A stretch of DNA of 27,510 nt from Priapulus caudatus (lineage: Eukaryota > Priapulida > Priapulimorpha > Priapulimorphida > Priapulidae), in assembly GCF_000485595.1 (NCBI RefSeq), contig NW_014577125.1, forward strand, positions 106,309-133,818. The letters are read 5' to 3'. Below, one piece after another: positions 1-9,781 of the stretch. Each line of letters starts with the position of its first letter. Position 1 is the first letter of the stretch. The notes under the pieces are model-generated. The model did no database searches and had not been told where the DNA came from. It saw only the letters and a program-made list of their open reading frames with translations. The translations under genes were made by a program, and so were the position numbers.

Positions 1-358
1 GAGGCGAGGGAGGGAGGGAGGGGTTCGCGCACTGGTAAAGCTCTAGACAAGGCGGCAGCCAGTGCCGGAGGGGGGAGGGAGGGCGGGGAATCAACGAAAG
101 TGGAATACCATAGTTGCCATCGGAGAGTTGATCGCTCTCCTCCCGCTTCTACACTATCGATCTATGCATGTCGATTACGCGTCTGCCTAGAGAGAGAAGT
201 CACACAGCGGATCGGAGCATTCTACTGAAGCACGCGAAATGGCAGCTGCGTGGAGGCAGCGATGGAGTTTTCGTGGTCGTGGTCGTGGTCGTCCATGCAC
301 GATGGGTGAATGTTGTGTTGGTGACAGCGTGACTTCGGCGCCTGCATGCGTCAGTACT
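1..358. other. G-rich unique leader with two G-quadruplex-type motifs
   Basis: GGGAGGGAGGGAGGGG at 8-23 has four G-tracts with one-base loops. A second motif (G6-A-GGG-A-GGG-C-GGGG) lies at 70-88. The remainder is mixed sequence. No gene start was recognised. Confidence 0.75.
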
Positions 359-660
359 ACGCACACACACACACACACGCACACCCACCACACACACACA
401 CACACACACACACGAACAACACACCACACACACACACACAGCACGCGCAGCGCACGGCAGCGCACGCCCACGGCACGCACCACACACACACAACCACACA
501 CACACACACACTCACCACACACGTCACTCAGCACCGCACGCACGCCACGCCACGCACGCACGCACGCACGCCACGCACGCACGCACGCACAGCACAGCCA
601 CACACAACACACAACACACATAACACACACACACACACACACACACCACACACACACACA

Positions 661-698
<38 letters not shown>

Positions 699-699
699 A

Positions 700-730
<31 letters not shown>

Positions 731-883
731 CGGCACGCAACACTACGCACGCGACGCACCGCACGCACGCACGGCACGCACAACACACATCACACAACAC
801 ACACGACACATACACACCACACACACACACACCACACACACACAACACACACGCGCGCACACACACACACACGCCACGCACAC

Positions 884-921
<38 letters not shown>

Positions 922-947
922 ACACACAGGACACACACACACACACA

Positions 948-986
<39 letters not shown>

Positions 987-992
987 CACACA

Positions 993-1047
<55 letters not shown>

Positions 1048-1262
1048 CACACACTCACACACAACACACACACACACAACCACACACACACACGACACAC
1101 CACGCACGCCACGCACGCACGCACGCACGCACGCACGCGCACGCAGCGCACGCACGCACGCACGCACGCACGGCACTGCACGGCACGGCACCGCACGCAC
1201 GCCGCACGCACGCAGCGCCACGCACGCACGCACGGCACGCACGCACGCACGCGAACGCACGC
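359..1262. repeat. 0.9-kb compound (CA)n / (CACG)n array
   Basis: CA dinucleotide runs are mixed with CACG and GCACGCAC tetranucleotide runs (densest at 540-590 and 1105-1260) and CACCACA slips. The THTHTH and VCVCVC ORFs on both strands are artefacts of the repeat. Confidence 0.98.
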
Positions 1263-1640
1263 AGACGCAGCATCGCTGATCCATCATTAAGCAGATACGC
1301 ACGCGCGATGGTTCCAATACACAAACGCTTTCACGATTAAGCTGTGTCAATATGGCGGTGACTTCAGGCCCCCGCACGCGCCTGCATGCAGCCAAGCAGC
1401 AGGCAGCAGCAGCAAGCTAGCCGGGCGGCCTAATTGCGTGGAGCACGTTATATCAGCTTGTAGAGGTGCTTCACGCTGCGTGCCCACGCGTTTAGCCCCC
1501 TGATTAGCATCGGGGCATCGCCTCCACTGTCTCGCCTCATCTATTACCGCTCGCCGCGCGCCGCCGACCGCTGCGCGCCGCCGTAGCCAATTGTCGGTTG
1601 TGCATATTCCTAGCCGCCGTTGTGTGGCGTCGTCTGTCGT
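1263..1640. other. Unique spacer between CA and TG arrays
   Basis: Mixed sequence with no exon, RNA gene or repeat recognised. It is the loop between two arrays of opposite strand sense. Confidence 0.5.
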
Positions 1641-1856
1641 GTGAATGCGCCGTTGCGTGTGTGTGTGTTGTCGGCTGTGCTGTTTTAAGTGTGCTTGGAT
1701 TGTCGTGTGTGTTGGCGTGTGGGTGTGTGATGTGTCGTGCGCACTGTGTGTAGTTGACGGCTGTGTGTGTGCTGTCGTGCATGTGTGGGAATGTGGTTGT
1801 GTTGTGTGTCGCTGTGGTGTGCCTGTGTATGTGTGTGTGTGTCGTGTGGACTGTGT

Positions 1857-1922
<66 letters not shown>

Positions 1923-1923
1923 T
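1641..1923. repeat. TG-rich array with a pure (TG)n core
   Basis: Interrupted TGTG and TGCG DNA leads into an uninterrupted (GT) run of about 62 bp at 1857-1919. Confidence 0.95.
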
Positions 1924-2069
1924 CGCCGCGTGGTGCATGCGCACGTCGGCACGCGTGTTTACACGTCGTCGGTACTTGCGCGCTTAGCCAGCGTTACGTA
2001 GGTAACACGCGCGGCTGCCCTCGCTAAATTAATTACCGCAACACAATAACGCATTTTCGATCTGGGAGC

Positions 2070-2362
2070 GACTGCGCGCGTGTGTCCGTGCGTACGTATG
2101 TGCGTGCGTTCATGCGTGTCTCTGTTTGCGTGTTTTCGCGCGCGCGTGCGTATATCGTGCGTGCGTGCATGCGTGCGTGTGTGTGCGTGCTTTCGCGCAT
2201 TCGTTCGTTTGTATACGTACGTGTGTGTGCGTGCGTGCATTTGAATCTACTGGGTGCGCATGCGCGCATGTTTCTATGTATTTTATCAAGAGCGTATTAA
2301 GAAGCCTTCTGTATACCCTCTTGATTTTATTTGTCCGCGTGCGTGCGTGCGTGCGCGTGCGT
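2070..2362. repeat. GTGCGTGC/CGTG-rich degenerate array
   Basis: GTGCGTGCGTTC, TGCGTGTG and similar units are interrupted by unique sequence at 2240-2333. It is a decayed form of the (CACG) family on the opposite strand. Confidence 0.8.
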
Positions 2363-2795
2363 GCCAGACTTTTCATCGCTAACCCGATGGCAGGGCTGTC
2401 GCTAACTACCCGTTTACGATTCGGTGTGGAATGTTTCTCCTACACATGCCCTGCATGTCGGCTTTTTATCTCGAGCAGATAGCGCGCTGACGGGAAAAAT
2501 GCGCGTATAGGAGGATTAGGCGGCGCGTAGGAGGCTTTCAGCTGTGTACACGGCTGCCGTGTGATCAGTGTGTAACCAACCTTACCTGTGATTACCCGTG
2601 CTTACCTGTGATTACCTATCATAGCTATGCTAGCGTGCCGTAGTGCGGTGGTCTCTGTTGTCCCCGCTGTAATCTGGTGACGGTAATGACCGTAGATTCG
2701 CCCGCGCTCCGGCTCTCACCGCCGGCCAAGTACTACGCATAAGTGAGAAGTCTGAAGCAGTGGATATGTACAAACACGTTTATGTATTACATTTT
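2363..2795. other. Unique spacer with one short tandem duplication
   Basis: CTTACCTGTGATTACC occurs twice, 20 bases apart, at about 2580-2615. Otherwise no feature was recognised. Confidence 0.5.
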
Positions 2796-2935
2796 ACCCT
2801 AAGTGAATAATAATAGATCTAATTTATTATTGATATAATAATAGATCTATGGTTGATATAATAATCAATATATCATTGATATAATGTAGATCTATTAGTC
2901 ACTCCTGATATTACCAGGGGTTAGTAATGACAAAT
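2796..2935. repeat. AT-rich block with repeated AGATCTA and TTGATATAAT motifs
   Basis: TAGATCTA-type palindromes occur at about 2814, 2842 and 2887, and TGATATAATAAT-type units alternate with them. The ends (ACCCTAAGTGAATAATA on the left, TATTAGTCACT...AGGGGT on the right) are roughly inverted. A decayed palindromic mobile element is possible but not shown. Confidence 0.5.
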
Positions 2936-3147
2936 AACTAAACCCCGATATGACGTTATTATGTCATACATTGCACTGTCTCACATCTATGTTGAAACTA
3001 CGGCGGCGGACGTTGCGTGTATTTCGGTCCCCGCTGAAACTACTATGCGTTCGATCAAGAGCTAATAAATACCTCTTGGTCCGATCATTAGATGATCAGA
3101 CCGACTCAATCAGGATAGCGATCACTGGACCTCGTGAATCATGGGTG

Positions 3148-3392
3148 GCGTATGCTGACGCTGCGAGATGAACAGTGCAGATACTGTATAAGCTGTATAT
3201 TTCGCGGTGGTTTAATTTTCGCGAATTTCGCGAACGCGTCCCCGACCGCGAAAATAACAAACACCTGCGATAATTCATACCGAATAATTCATAATTCACC
3301 GACGGCGAAATTGTCCGTCAAGTCTGAATTCGCGAAAATATCTGTACGGCTTATACAGTATGCTGATGCTGTGAGATGAAGAGTGCAGATAC
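3148..3392. repeat. Direct repeats flanking the 175-bp element
   Basis: GTATGCTGACGCTGCGAGAT on the left and GTATGCTGATGCTGTGAGAT on the right continue in parallel through GAAC/GAAG and AGTGCAGATAC, about 211 bp apart. This is too long for a transposase target duplication. It suggests a pre-existing tandem repeat or a local duplication. Confidence 0.8.
3184..3358. mobile_element. 175-bp palindromic MITE-like element with TA target duplication
   Basis: The ends CTGTATAAGC and GCTTATACAG are exact inverted repeats. The inversion continues imperfectly inward to TTTCGCG/CGCGAAA. The element is flanked by TA on both sides (3182-3183, 3359-3360), which fits a Tc1/mariner-type TA target. It has no coding capacity. 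TTTCGCGAA-rich interiors add further hairpin potential. It sits between two copies of a roughly 35-bp direct repeat (3148-3181 and 3361-3392). Confidence 0.75.
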
Positions 3393-3749
3393 ACGATAAG
3401 TTATCTTTACACGACAGTTAAAGCTGACTGCAATCTTGATCGTGATCATCGATTTCTGCTTGCCGCGGCTGCGTGATGCGCGAGTAACACGTGATTCACA
3501 TGTGTGTGTGTGTGTGTGTGGTGTTTTGTGAGAGACGGGAAAATATTACATAGGGAGTGGGTTTAGTGTAGCTTAGGCATGATGTCTTTCGTTAGTAGCA
3601 GTCGTCGTACATGTGGCGTCTGGGCAAAGTTTGTGTAGAAATATTCTAGGGGAGTGTGTTTGATTGAGAAGTGGTCAATTAGTCTCAGACTGTCTGGGTG
3701 AGAAGTATTTCTTAATCAGGCATTAATTATCTCGTGTCCAGTAATACGA
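3393..3749. other. Unique spacer with a short (GT)n run
   Basis: A (GT) run lies at 3500-3520. Otherwise nothing was recognised. Confidence 0.5.
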
Positions 3750-4425
3750 GTAGTAGCCAGCGGAGTAGCTAGCGGGGTAGCTAGCGGAGTAGCTAGCGGA
3801 GTAGCTAGGGAGTAGTAGCGGAGTAGCTAGGGGGTAGCTAGCGGAGTATCAGAGTAAGCCAGTAGCTAGCGGGGTAGCTTTTAGTCGAGGCAGCTAGCGG
3901 AGTAGCTAGCGAGGAGCTAGGGCGTACTACGGGGTAGGCTACGAGGGAGCTAGGAGGTAGCTAGCGAGGTACGCTAGCGGAAGTAGCTACGCGGTGTAGC
4001 TGCGCGAGATAGGCTAGCCGAGAGAGTAGCTTAGCGGAAAGTAGCTTAGCGGCAGTAGGTAGCGGAGTAGCTAGGGGCGTAGCTAGGGAAAGGGTAGCTT
4101 TAGCGGGGAGAGTGAGTAGCGGAAGTAGCTAACGGGTAGCTAAGCGAGGCAGCTGAGCGAGGTAGCTAGCGAGGTACTATGGCGGTAGCTTAGCGGAAGT
4201 AGCTAGCAGATAGGGTAGCGGAGTAGCTAGCGGGAGTAGCTAGCGGGGAGCTAGCGGAGTAGCTAGCGGAGTAGCTAGCGGGGTAGCTAGCGGGGTAGCT
4301 AGCGGGTAGCTAGCGGAGTAGCTAGCGGAGTAGCTAGCGGGGTAGCTAGCGGGGTAGCTAGCGGAGTAGCTAGCGAGTACTAGGGCGTAAACTAGCGGAG
4401 AGCTAGCAGGAGTAGCTAGCGGATT
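3750..4425. repeat. 12-bp TAGC minisatellite (GTAGCTAGCGGA)
   Basis: Tandem 12-bp units built on the palindrome GCTAGC. They are regular at 3765-3800 and 4225-4375, with many indel-bearing units at about 3830-4220. The regular part reads open on the minus strand as ATPL and SYPA cycles because 12 is a multiple of 3. Confidence 0.95.
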
Positions 4426-4464
4426 TGGAACAACGGCGTACATAATCTTTGTTCAGAGGTTGCA

Positions 4465-4680
4465 CAAGGAGCTAAATATAACAAGGAGAGGAAGCGCCGC
4501 CATATCTGGCCCAAATTTGGGTTCGGCAGAGACCTAGAACAGATTAAGTGTTCTATTGTCTCTGGGTTCTCGGTCTGCCCAGCCGTTTCAGCTGATTATG
4601 GTCCATAGATGGCGCGCCCTTGAAGCGAAAAAAGGAACACAGCCAATCGGCTTCCTCTCCTTGTTATATTTAGCTCCTTG
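4465..4680. mobile_element. 216-bp MITE with perfect 31-bp terminal inverted repeats
   Basis: Positions 4465-4495 (starting CAAGGAGCTAAATATAACAA) are the exact reverse complement of 4650-4680. GGTTGCA at 4458-4464 is repeated at 4683-4689, so the target duplication is 7 bp or 8 bp with one mismatch, and the element may end in CTCCTTGG. There is no transposase ORF. The interior contains a second imperfect inversion (GGCAGAGACCTAGAACA against TGTTCTATTGTCTCTGGGTT...CTGCC). It is a non-autonomous DNA transposon. The superfamily is unclear; a hAT type is possible from the duplication length. Confidence 0.9.
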
Positions 4681-4682
4681 GT

Positions 4683-5115
4683 GGTTGCATGCACCCGTCG
4701 GGTGTAGCTAGGAAGCCTGTATGTCGGACAAGAGTACATAATAGAGAGGATATAATCCCTATTATGTACTCTTGATGTCTGATATACTCGCTGAACTGTA
4801 AGATATTCGGCTGAAACACAGGTCTGTCTTCTGCGTTGCTAGATTTATCACAACTGTGTAACGTACTAGTTACATTGTGATGCTGAACCTGTGGTTTTGC
4901 GATGACAATGCGATTGCCGGTGTAATGATAGCGTCTATCGCGGTCTCTCCCTGTCATTACTGTCGCCTGTCACATAGATGTCACCAAGATTAAGTAGCAG
5001 GCACTCGGCGTTGCGACGGAGAAGAACGTGATCGTTGGTGAGAAAGCGACGACATTTGCGACGACGAAAATGCGCACACGTGTGATTTTAACGTGGCTAG
5101 TGGATAATTATATAT
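4683..5115. other. Unique spacer
   Basis: Contains a local hairpin: AAGAGTACATAATAGAG (4729-4745) against TATTATGTACTCTT (4761-4774). No gene was recognised. Confidence 0.5.
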
Positions 5116-5118
5116 TAT

Positions 5119-5262
5119 ATAGAGAGAGAGAGAGGAGAGAGAGAGGAGAGAGAGAGAGAGAGTGAGACGAGAGAGAGAGAGAGACGAGCAGAGAGAGTGA
5201 GAGAGAGACGAGAGAGGGAAGAGAGAAGAGAGAGAGACGAGAGGAGAGAGAGAGAGACAAAA
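5119..5262. repeat. (GA)n polypurine tract
   Basis: GAGAGA runs with ACGAGA interruptions on the + strand. Confidence 0.95.
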
Positions 5263-5665
5263 TTTTGCGAAGAAAACGACGAGATGAGAAGAGAAACGGA
5301 AAGGTGCGGATGGAATAGAGAGGGATGGTGTGTGTCTGATGCGTGCTTGCGGTTGTCTGCTTGTCTGTGCCCTGTGTCTGATGTATGTGTGCGTACATGC
5401 ATGCGGCGCGTGTGTGTGCACGTGTGCCCACGCAAGCGCACGAAGAGAGAAATATGTGATGGTAAAATTATGGGAAAAAAATACAACAGACTCTCTCTCT
5501 TCTGCGCTGTCCTATAACAACTACAAGTAGAAGAGTGATGAAGAAACGCTGAGTATACGTGTATATGTGTGTGGGCGTGTGAGAGGTGCGCATGCAGGTC
5601 GGAGACAGAACGATCATTGACTGCGATTGTAGGGTGTTGTATCCCTCCGGGCGTGGAGGGACGGT
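5263..5665. other. Unique spacer grading into TGTG-rich DNA
   Basis: Weak TGTG/TGCG enrichment around 5325-5440. No gene was recognised. Confidence 0.5.
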
Positions 5666-5669
5666 ACGT

Positions 5670-5735
5670 GATATATATATTATATATATATATATTTATA
5701 TATATAGGTTATTATATATATATATATATATATAA
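5670..5735. repeat. (AT)n tract
   Basis: TATATA runs broken by a TATAGGTTATTATA centre. Self-complementary as any AT tract is. Confidence 0.95.
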
Positions 5736-5759
5736 TAACTGCAATACTAATACTAATTA

Positions 5760-6165
5760 ATATTAATCACTAATACTAGTGCTGCACGTTGCGGTGTCTC
5801 TCACGCCCGTGGGGATAGCATTACCCGCGATGGTGACATTAGCCATTACTGCGACGGCCGCAGTGGATCCTGGCGCATTACGAGCAGGTACATGATGGCT
5901 TTGCCTCGGTGATGGATATCTCGACCGTCGCCATGCGCTGCTTCGTGCATGATTGATGAACGCACATATGTAAACGCGGCGTCGCGTGCCATTGATTCGT
6001 GCAGTGTGTGTATTTGCTGCTAATGGAGTGGCAGGGTCGTTAGGTCTCGCGCCAGACTCGCTGCTTAGTTGTTTATCAATGCCGAAGACTTAGAAGGGAG
6101 CGCGTTTCGCGGCTCGCCGGTTTAATCCGCTGCTTCCTGACGTGAGTAATTTGCTAGTGGCGTTA
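5760..6165. other. Unique spacer
   Basis: Nothing was recognised on either strand. Confidence 0.5.
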
Positions 6166-6171
6166 TGTGGC

Positions 6172-6197
6172 TTCAGTGTGTGTGCATGGGCGTGCAC

Positions 6198-6240
<43 letters not shown>

Positions 6241-6310
6241 TACGTGGGTGTATTTGTATGGCTGTGTATCTGTGTCCGTGTCTGAGTGTTTCTCACTCTG
6301 AGTGTGTGTG

Positions 6311-6343
<33 letters not shown>

Positions 6344-6420
6344 GAGCGTGCGACGGTCGCGTGCGTGCGCTGCGGTGGGCCGTATTGCGTTGCGTGTGGG
6401 TGGGTATGCGTGTGTGTGCA
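6172..6420. repeat. (GTGC)n and (GT)n array
   Basis: An uninterrupted GTGC/TGCG run lies at about 6196-6242, a (GT) run at 6302-6325, then CGTGCGTGCG units. Confidence 0.95.
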
Positions 6421-7130
6421 GTCACTATCACTTCTATATCCCGTCGCTATACAAACAGCCGACACGGTTCCCTGCCGCGTCGCTTGTTCTCTGAGCTGAT
6501 CAACACAAACGCATCGACTGCGTGCAATTAAAAAATTTCAGCAGCGCGTATGTGCAGCAGCTGAATACGTTACGCTGCCAAGCTAGATCGATCGCGCTCT
6601 CTTTTCATCGGCAAACAAGCGGGTCGCTTGTCAAACAACGCCGATTCTGACGAGATACACATCGCGCCACCGAATGCCAACGTCAATTTTCAAAGAACAG
6701 GAAAACGGCAATTTAATTGGTAAAATTGAAGTAGGGAGGCATCGGGGTGGGGGTGAGCCCTAGCGGTGTATCGGCTAGACCTTAACTTGTGATGTGTGAT
6801 GGGGGGTGGGGAGGTGGTGTGGGGGATGGGGTAATGTTTCAGTCGGCAGTGCGTTTATTGTTACTGTTTCGCTAACTGTTTCGATTAATGTGTGCCGCCG
6901 GGCTACCGTGCGTGCATGCTAACTGCACATCGCCGTGGGAATCTGTCAAGTTAGGAATGCTCTGCTTTAACTCACACTGGCGGTGGCGCTGTCGTCGCGA
7001 ACGAGCAGTGTGCATCTGTGTAGTGTGTTACCCTGCGGCTGTACCGACCTGCCAACAACTATAGATCAACCCGTATTGAACACACGACCAAGAGTTAATT
7101 ATACAATGCAATATCGCAACCTAGGAGTGT
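6421..7130. other. Unique spacer with a G-rich quadruplex-type motif
   Basis: G6-T-G4-AGGTGGTGT-G5-AT-G4 at 6801-6831 could form a G-quadruplex on the + strand. The rest shows no gene. Confidence 0.6.
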
Positions 7131-7138
7131 CGTAGAGA

Positions 7139-7172
7139 CCAAGGAGCTACATATATATATTTAGCTCCTTGG
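7139..7172. mobile_element. 34-bp miniature copy of the same element family
   Basis: CCAAGGAGCTA and TAGCTCCTTGG are exact inverted ends separated only by a 12-bp AT-rich centre (CATATATATATT). They are the terminal sequence of the 216-bp MITE. TAGAGA at 7133-7138 repeats at 7173-7178, a 6-bp target-duplication-like flank. The interior of the element is gone. Confidence 0.8.
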
Positions 7173-7560
7173 TAGAGACAAGCGGTTGGTCTTGTTTTAG
7201 AGAGGTAAGAATGCAATACCACAATGCAATATGCAATGCCACAATGCCAATATGCACATATGCACAATGCCATGAACATATTCTAGACTTGTAGGTAAAG
7301 TAGAATAATTTCGCCGTAGAATATAGCACTATTTCCGTTGTACACGCTAGGTATTATTAGCTCTTGATACGACCTAGCTCCCTCTCTCATCCTCGATCGT
7401 ACCAAGTGATAGACCATCTGATTATTATCCACTCATCCTAATCAATGCCGTACAGTACTACTGTAGAGCCATAGCAACACCCTCGCGATGTCGCTCATAC
7501 ACGGACGGACTGATACATTTCGGACTGACACTACGGCTATGGTAGAATATAAGCACACAT
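7173..7560. other. Unique spacer with a small CACAATGC repeat
   Basis: ACAATGC(A/C)-type units recur between 7209 and 7272. Nothing else was recognised. Confidence 0.5.
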
Positions 7561-7567
7561 ATATATC

Positions 7568-7666
7568 CTAACCCTAACCCTAACCCTAACACTATCACTA
7601 ACACTAACCCTAACCCTAACCCTAACCCTAACCCTAACCCTAACCCTAACCCTAATCCTAACCCAG
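7568..7666. repeat. Interstitial telomere-type (CCCTAA)n block
   Basis: About 16 units of CCTAAC on the + strand (TTAGGG on the minus), with variants CACTAT, CACTAA and TCCTAA. Both sides continue in unrelated sequence, so this is an internal block and not a chromosome end. Confidence 0.95.
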
Positions 7667-7785
7667 ACCAATGCCACTCCATATGATATAGGAACACCCT
7701 AGGATCACTCTCCCCAGAACATAGGAACACCGACTGGTCGTCCCCCTGTGTAACACACTCACTAACCATGTCCTCCACATATATA

Positions 7786-8245
7786 CCGCGTTCACACGGT
7801 AATGGTTTGGCTCGAGCTAAATGGGCTAAATTTGGCTCAGGCTAAATTTGGCACGGGCCGGTTTGAGTCGGAGCGTTCGCACGTACGCAAGCGAATACTG
7901 TCTGTCGCGAGATGGCGTTATGTACGATTCAGTGTTTACATCCGTTCCGAGTTCAATTATCAATCTTGAAAACATGCATCCTGATCAAATTTTTCGATTT
8001 TTTATACTGTTTTGGACTTTATTTCGTCGAAGTACACGTTCGACACTCGCGGCATCTACCGCTCTACCGATTTAGCTGGTACTAAAATTTGGCTCGGGCC
8101 TGGTCAGACGTTTTCGATTGGACCAAATTGGCTCGTGCTAACTGGGCAGGGCCCCGAAAAACCGTCCGTGTGAACGCTCGGCTCGAGCCAAATTTGGCGC
8201 GGGCCTCATTAGGCTCGGGCCAAAAACGTTCGTGTGAACGCGCCT
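7786..8245. mobile_element. About 460-bp inverted-repeat element with GCGTTCACACG ends
   Basis: The left end CCGCGTTCACACGG and the right end CGTGTGAACGCGCC are inverted. Subterminal GGCTCGAGC-AAATTTGGC and GGCTCGGGCC motifs occur near both ends in several copies. TATA lies next to both ends, so a short duplication is possible but cannot be told from AT-rich flanks. No transposase is visible; the 75-codon ORF inside has no known domain. It is a non-autonomous element, superfamily undetermined. Confidence 0.75.
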
Positions 8246-8352
8246 TATATAAACACGCTCATTGAAGCTACACACACGGACACCTGGATAGCTACCCCTC
8301 CCCAGCAAACAACTAGGATACTGCAGAGGGATAGGTTAAATTAGGATCACTG

Positions 8353-8490
8353 GTGTGTGGTGTGTTGTGTGTGTGGTGTGTGTGTGTGTGGCGTGGCGTG
8401 TGCGTGTGCGTCGTGCCGTTGTGCGTTGCGTGTGCGCGGCGCGCGCGTGCGCGTGCGTGTGCGTGCGCATGTGTGTGTGCTGTGCATATT
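8353..8490. repeat. GTGT and GCGC-rich microsatellite
   Basis: TGTGGTGTGTG units shift to GTGCGCGCGTGCGTGCG, ending at about 8482. Confidence 0.92.
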
Positions 8491-9728
8491 GTTGAGCGCG
8501 CAGGGATGTCTTTGTGTTGCAGCTTCAGGGACACCTGTTCAGCTACCACCCGAAATGCCCTCACGGTCGGTTAAGCTCTTTACTGGCGTTTTATATTAAC
8601 ATTAGACTCGCCTCTTCTAATGCGGATGATGCTATAATGATCAGCTATGCGTGACGTGTACGCATAGATTGAATCAGTATATGCAAATGCTCCTGCTTGC
8701 ACTGAAAAAGCCGTGTAATGGAGTCATTTCTCAACCTTATAATAATAGCACTCGCATGAAAATCCGAGCGCATCAGTTAAAGAGATCCAATTTTACGGGT
8801 CTTGTGATCGTTGCGCCAGTACTGGCTGTCAGCCACGTGTGATATTTGGTACTTCACTGGTAAGGTAATGTCAATATCCTATTAAATAGACCCTTTCCTG
8901 AGTCAACAGTGGTCGTGATTGTAGACTAAATACGGGTAGCCGTGGAGTACAATGACTCGATTATAAAGCCGATAATGTTGGCTGGTGCGGGCAGGCTTTG
9001 CAACGACAGCGGCACGGTTAGGCAAGCAGGCAATTTCCGCGAGAGGAAATTGCAAAAGACTTCGGATAGCATGAGATGCTACATCTGAAAACTGTCAAGG
9101 CTAGGGACAAAGGATTTGCAACTTGATCATGTCAGTGTAGAAGCACGCGCGCGCTATCACACACGCGCGCACGCGCTATCGCTAACACGCATGTACACTT
9201 CATTTAATAATAACACCCAGTATAAATTACATACAAGATTTCTCACACTAACTTCTCGCCAATAATGATAATTTTACATTTACTCGACTATCTACGCACC
9301 ACATTCTGCCATATCATTTCAACAGTAATAATTGGTATGGAAACGCGTAGAACAGCCTATGCGCTTTCCTCTCTGAATACAGTGTTATGCTGGGTTCGAT
9401 CTTATAAATTGGTAAGAAGGTGTGAAGTCGGTAGAGTTCGATACAGCTTCATAAGTTTTGATGTAAACAAATTATCCGACATATTGCATCGAAACATAAT
9501 CGAATTCGAGTGTGCTGCCGAATGACCAGAATGCGCGAGTCAATTTTCCAATTAACTAGGGTTAATAAAATACATTAATAAATAGGATTAGAAAATGCGC
9601 ACGTACGATATCTGCTTCTGGCACACGTACACATCACCCCCATGCTCTATCTATCTTGGTCGCTCTCCCGATTGCTTGCCTCTCTTTGTTTGCCATGTCA
9701 GTCGTTTACGATATCACTGAGGCGCTCT
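8491..9728. other. About 1.2 kb of unique sequence with no recognised gene
   Basis: Contains a strong hairpin, GCAATTTCC-gcgaga-GGAAATTGC, at 9030-9053. ORFs of 60-86 codons (8651-8842, 9265-9525) match nothing I know. Confidence 0.55.
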
Positions 9729-9733
9729 CTCTA

Positions 9734-9768
<35 letters not shown>
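9729..9768. repeat. (CT)n microsatellite
   Basis: CTATCTAT followed by an uninterrupted (CT) run. It lies immediately before block A1. Confidence 0.95.
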
Positions 9769-9781
9769 GCCTTGCTTTGTG

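Noticed and set aside
239-1290. Long ORFs rich in Thr-His or Val-Cys on both strands
   Set aside because: They are translations of (CA)n/(CACG)n DNA. Any frame without a stop in such repeats stays open. No start context, domain or splice evidence.
4240-4443. Possible ATPLATPL/SYPASY repeat protein on the minus strand
   Set aside because: It comes from the 12-bp minisatellite, and the frame breaks as soon as the units become irregular.
4496-4649. tRNA-derived SINE inside the 216-bp element (GGGTTCGGC resembles a B box)
   Set aside because: No A box at the right distance, and the terminal inverted repeats with a flanking duplication identify a DNA transposon instead.
7568-7666. A true chromosome end
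   Set aside because: The block is only about 100 bp and is flanked on both sides by ordinary sequence.
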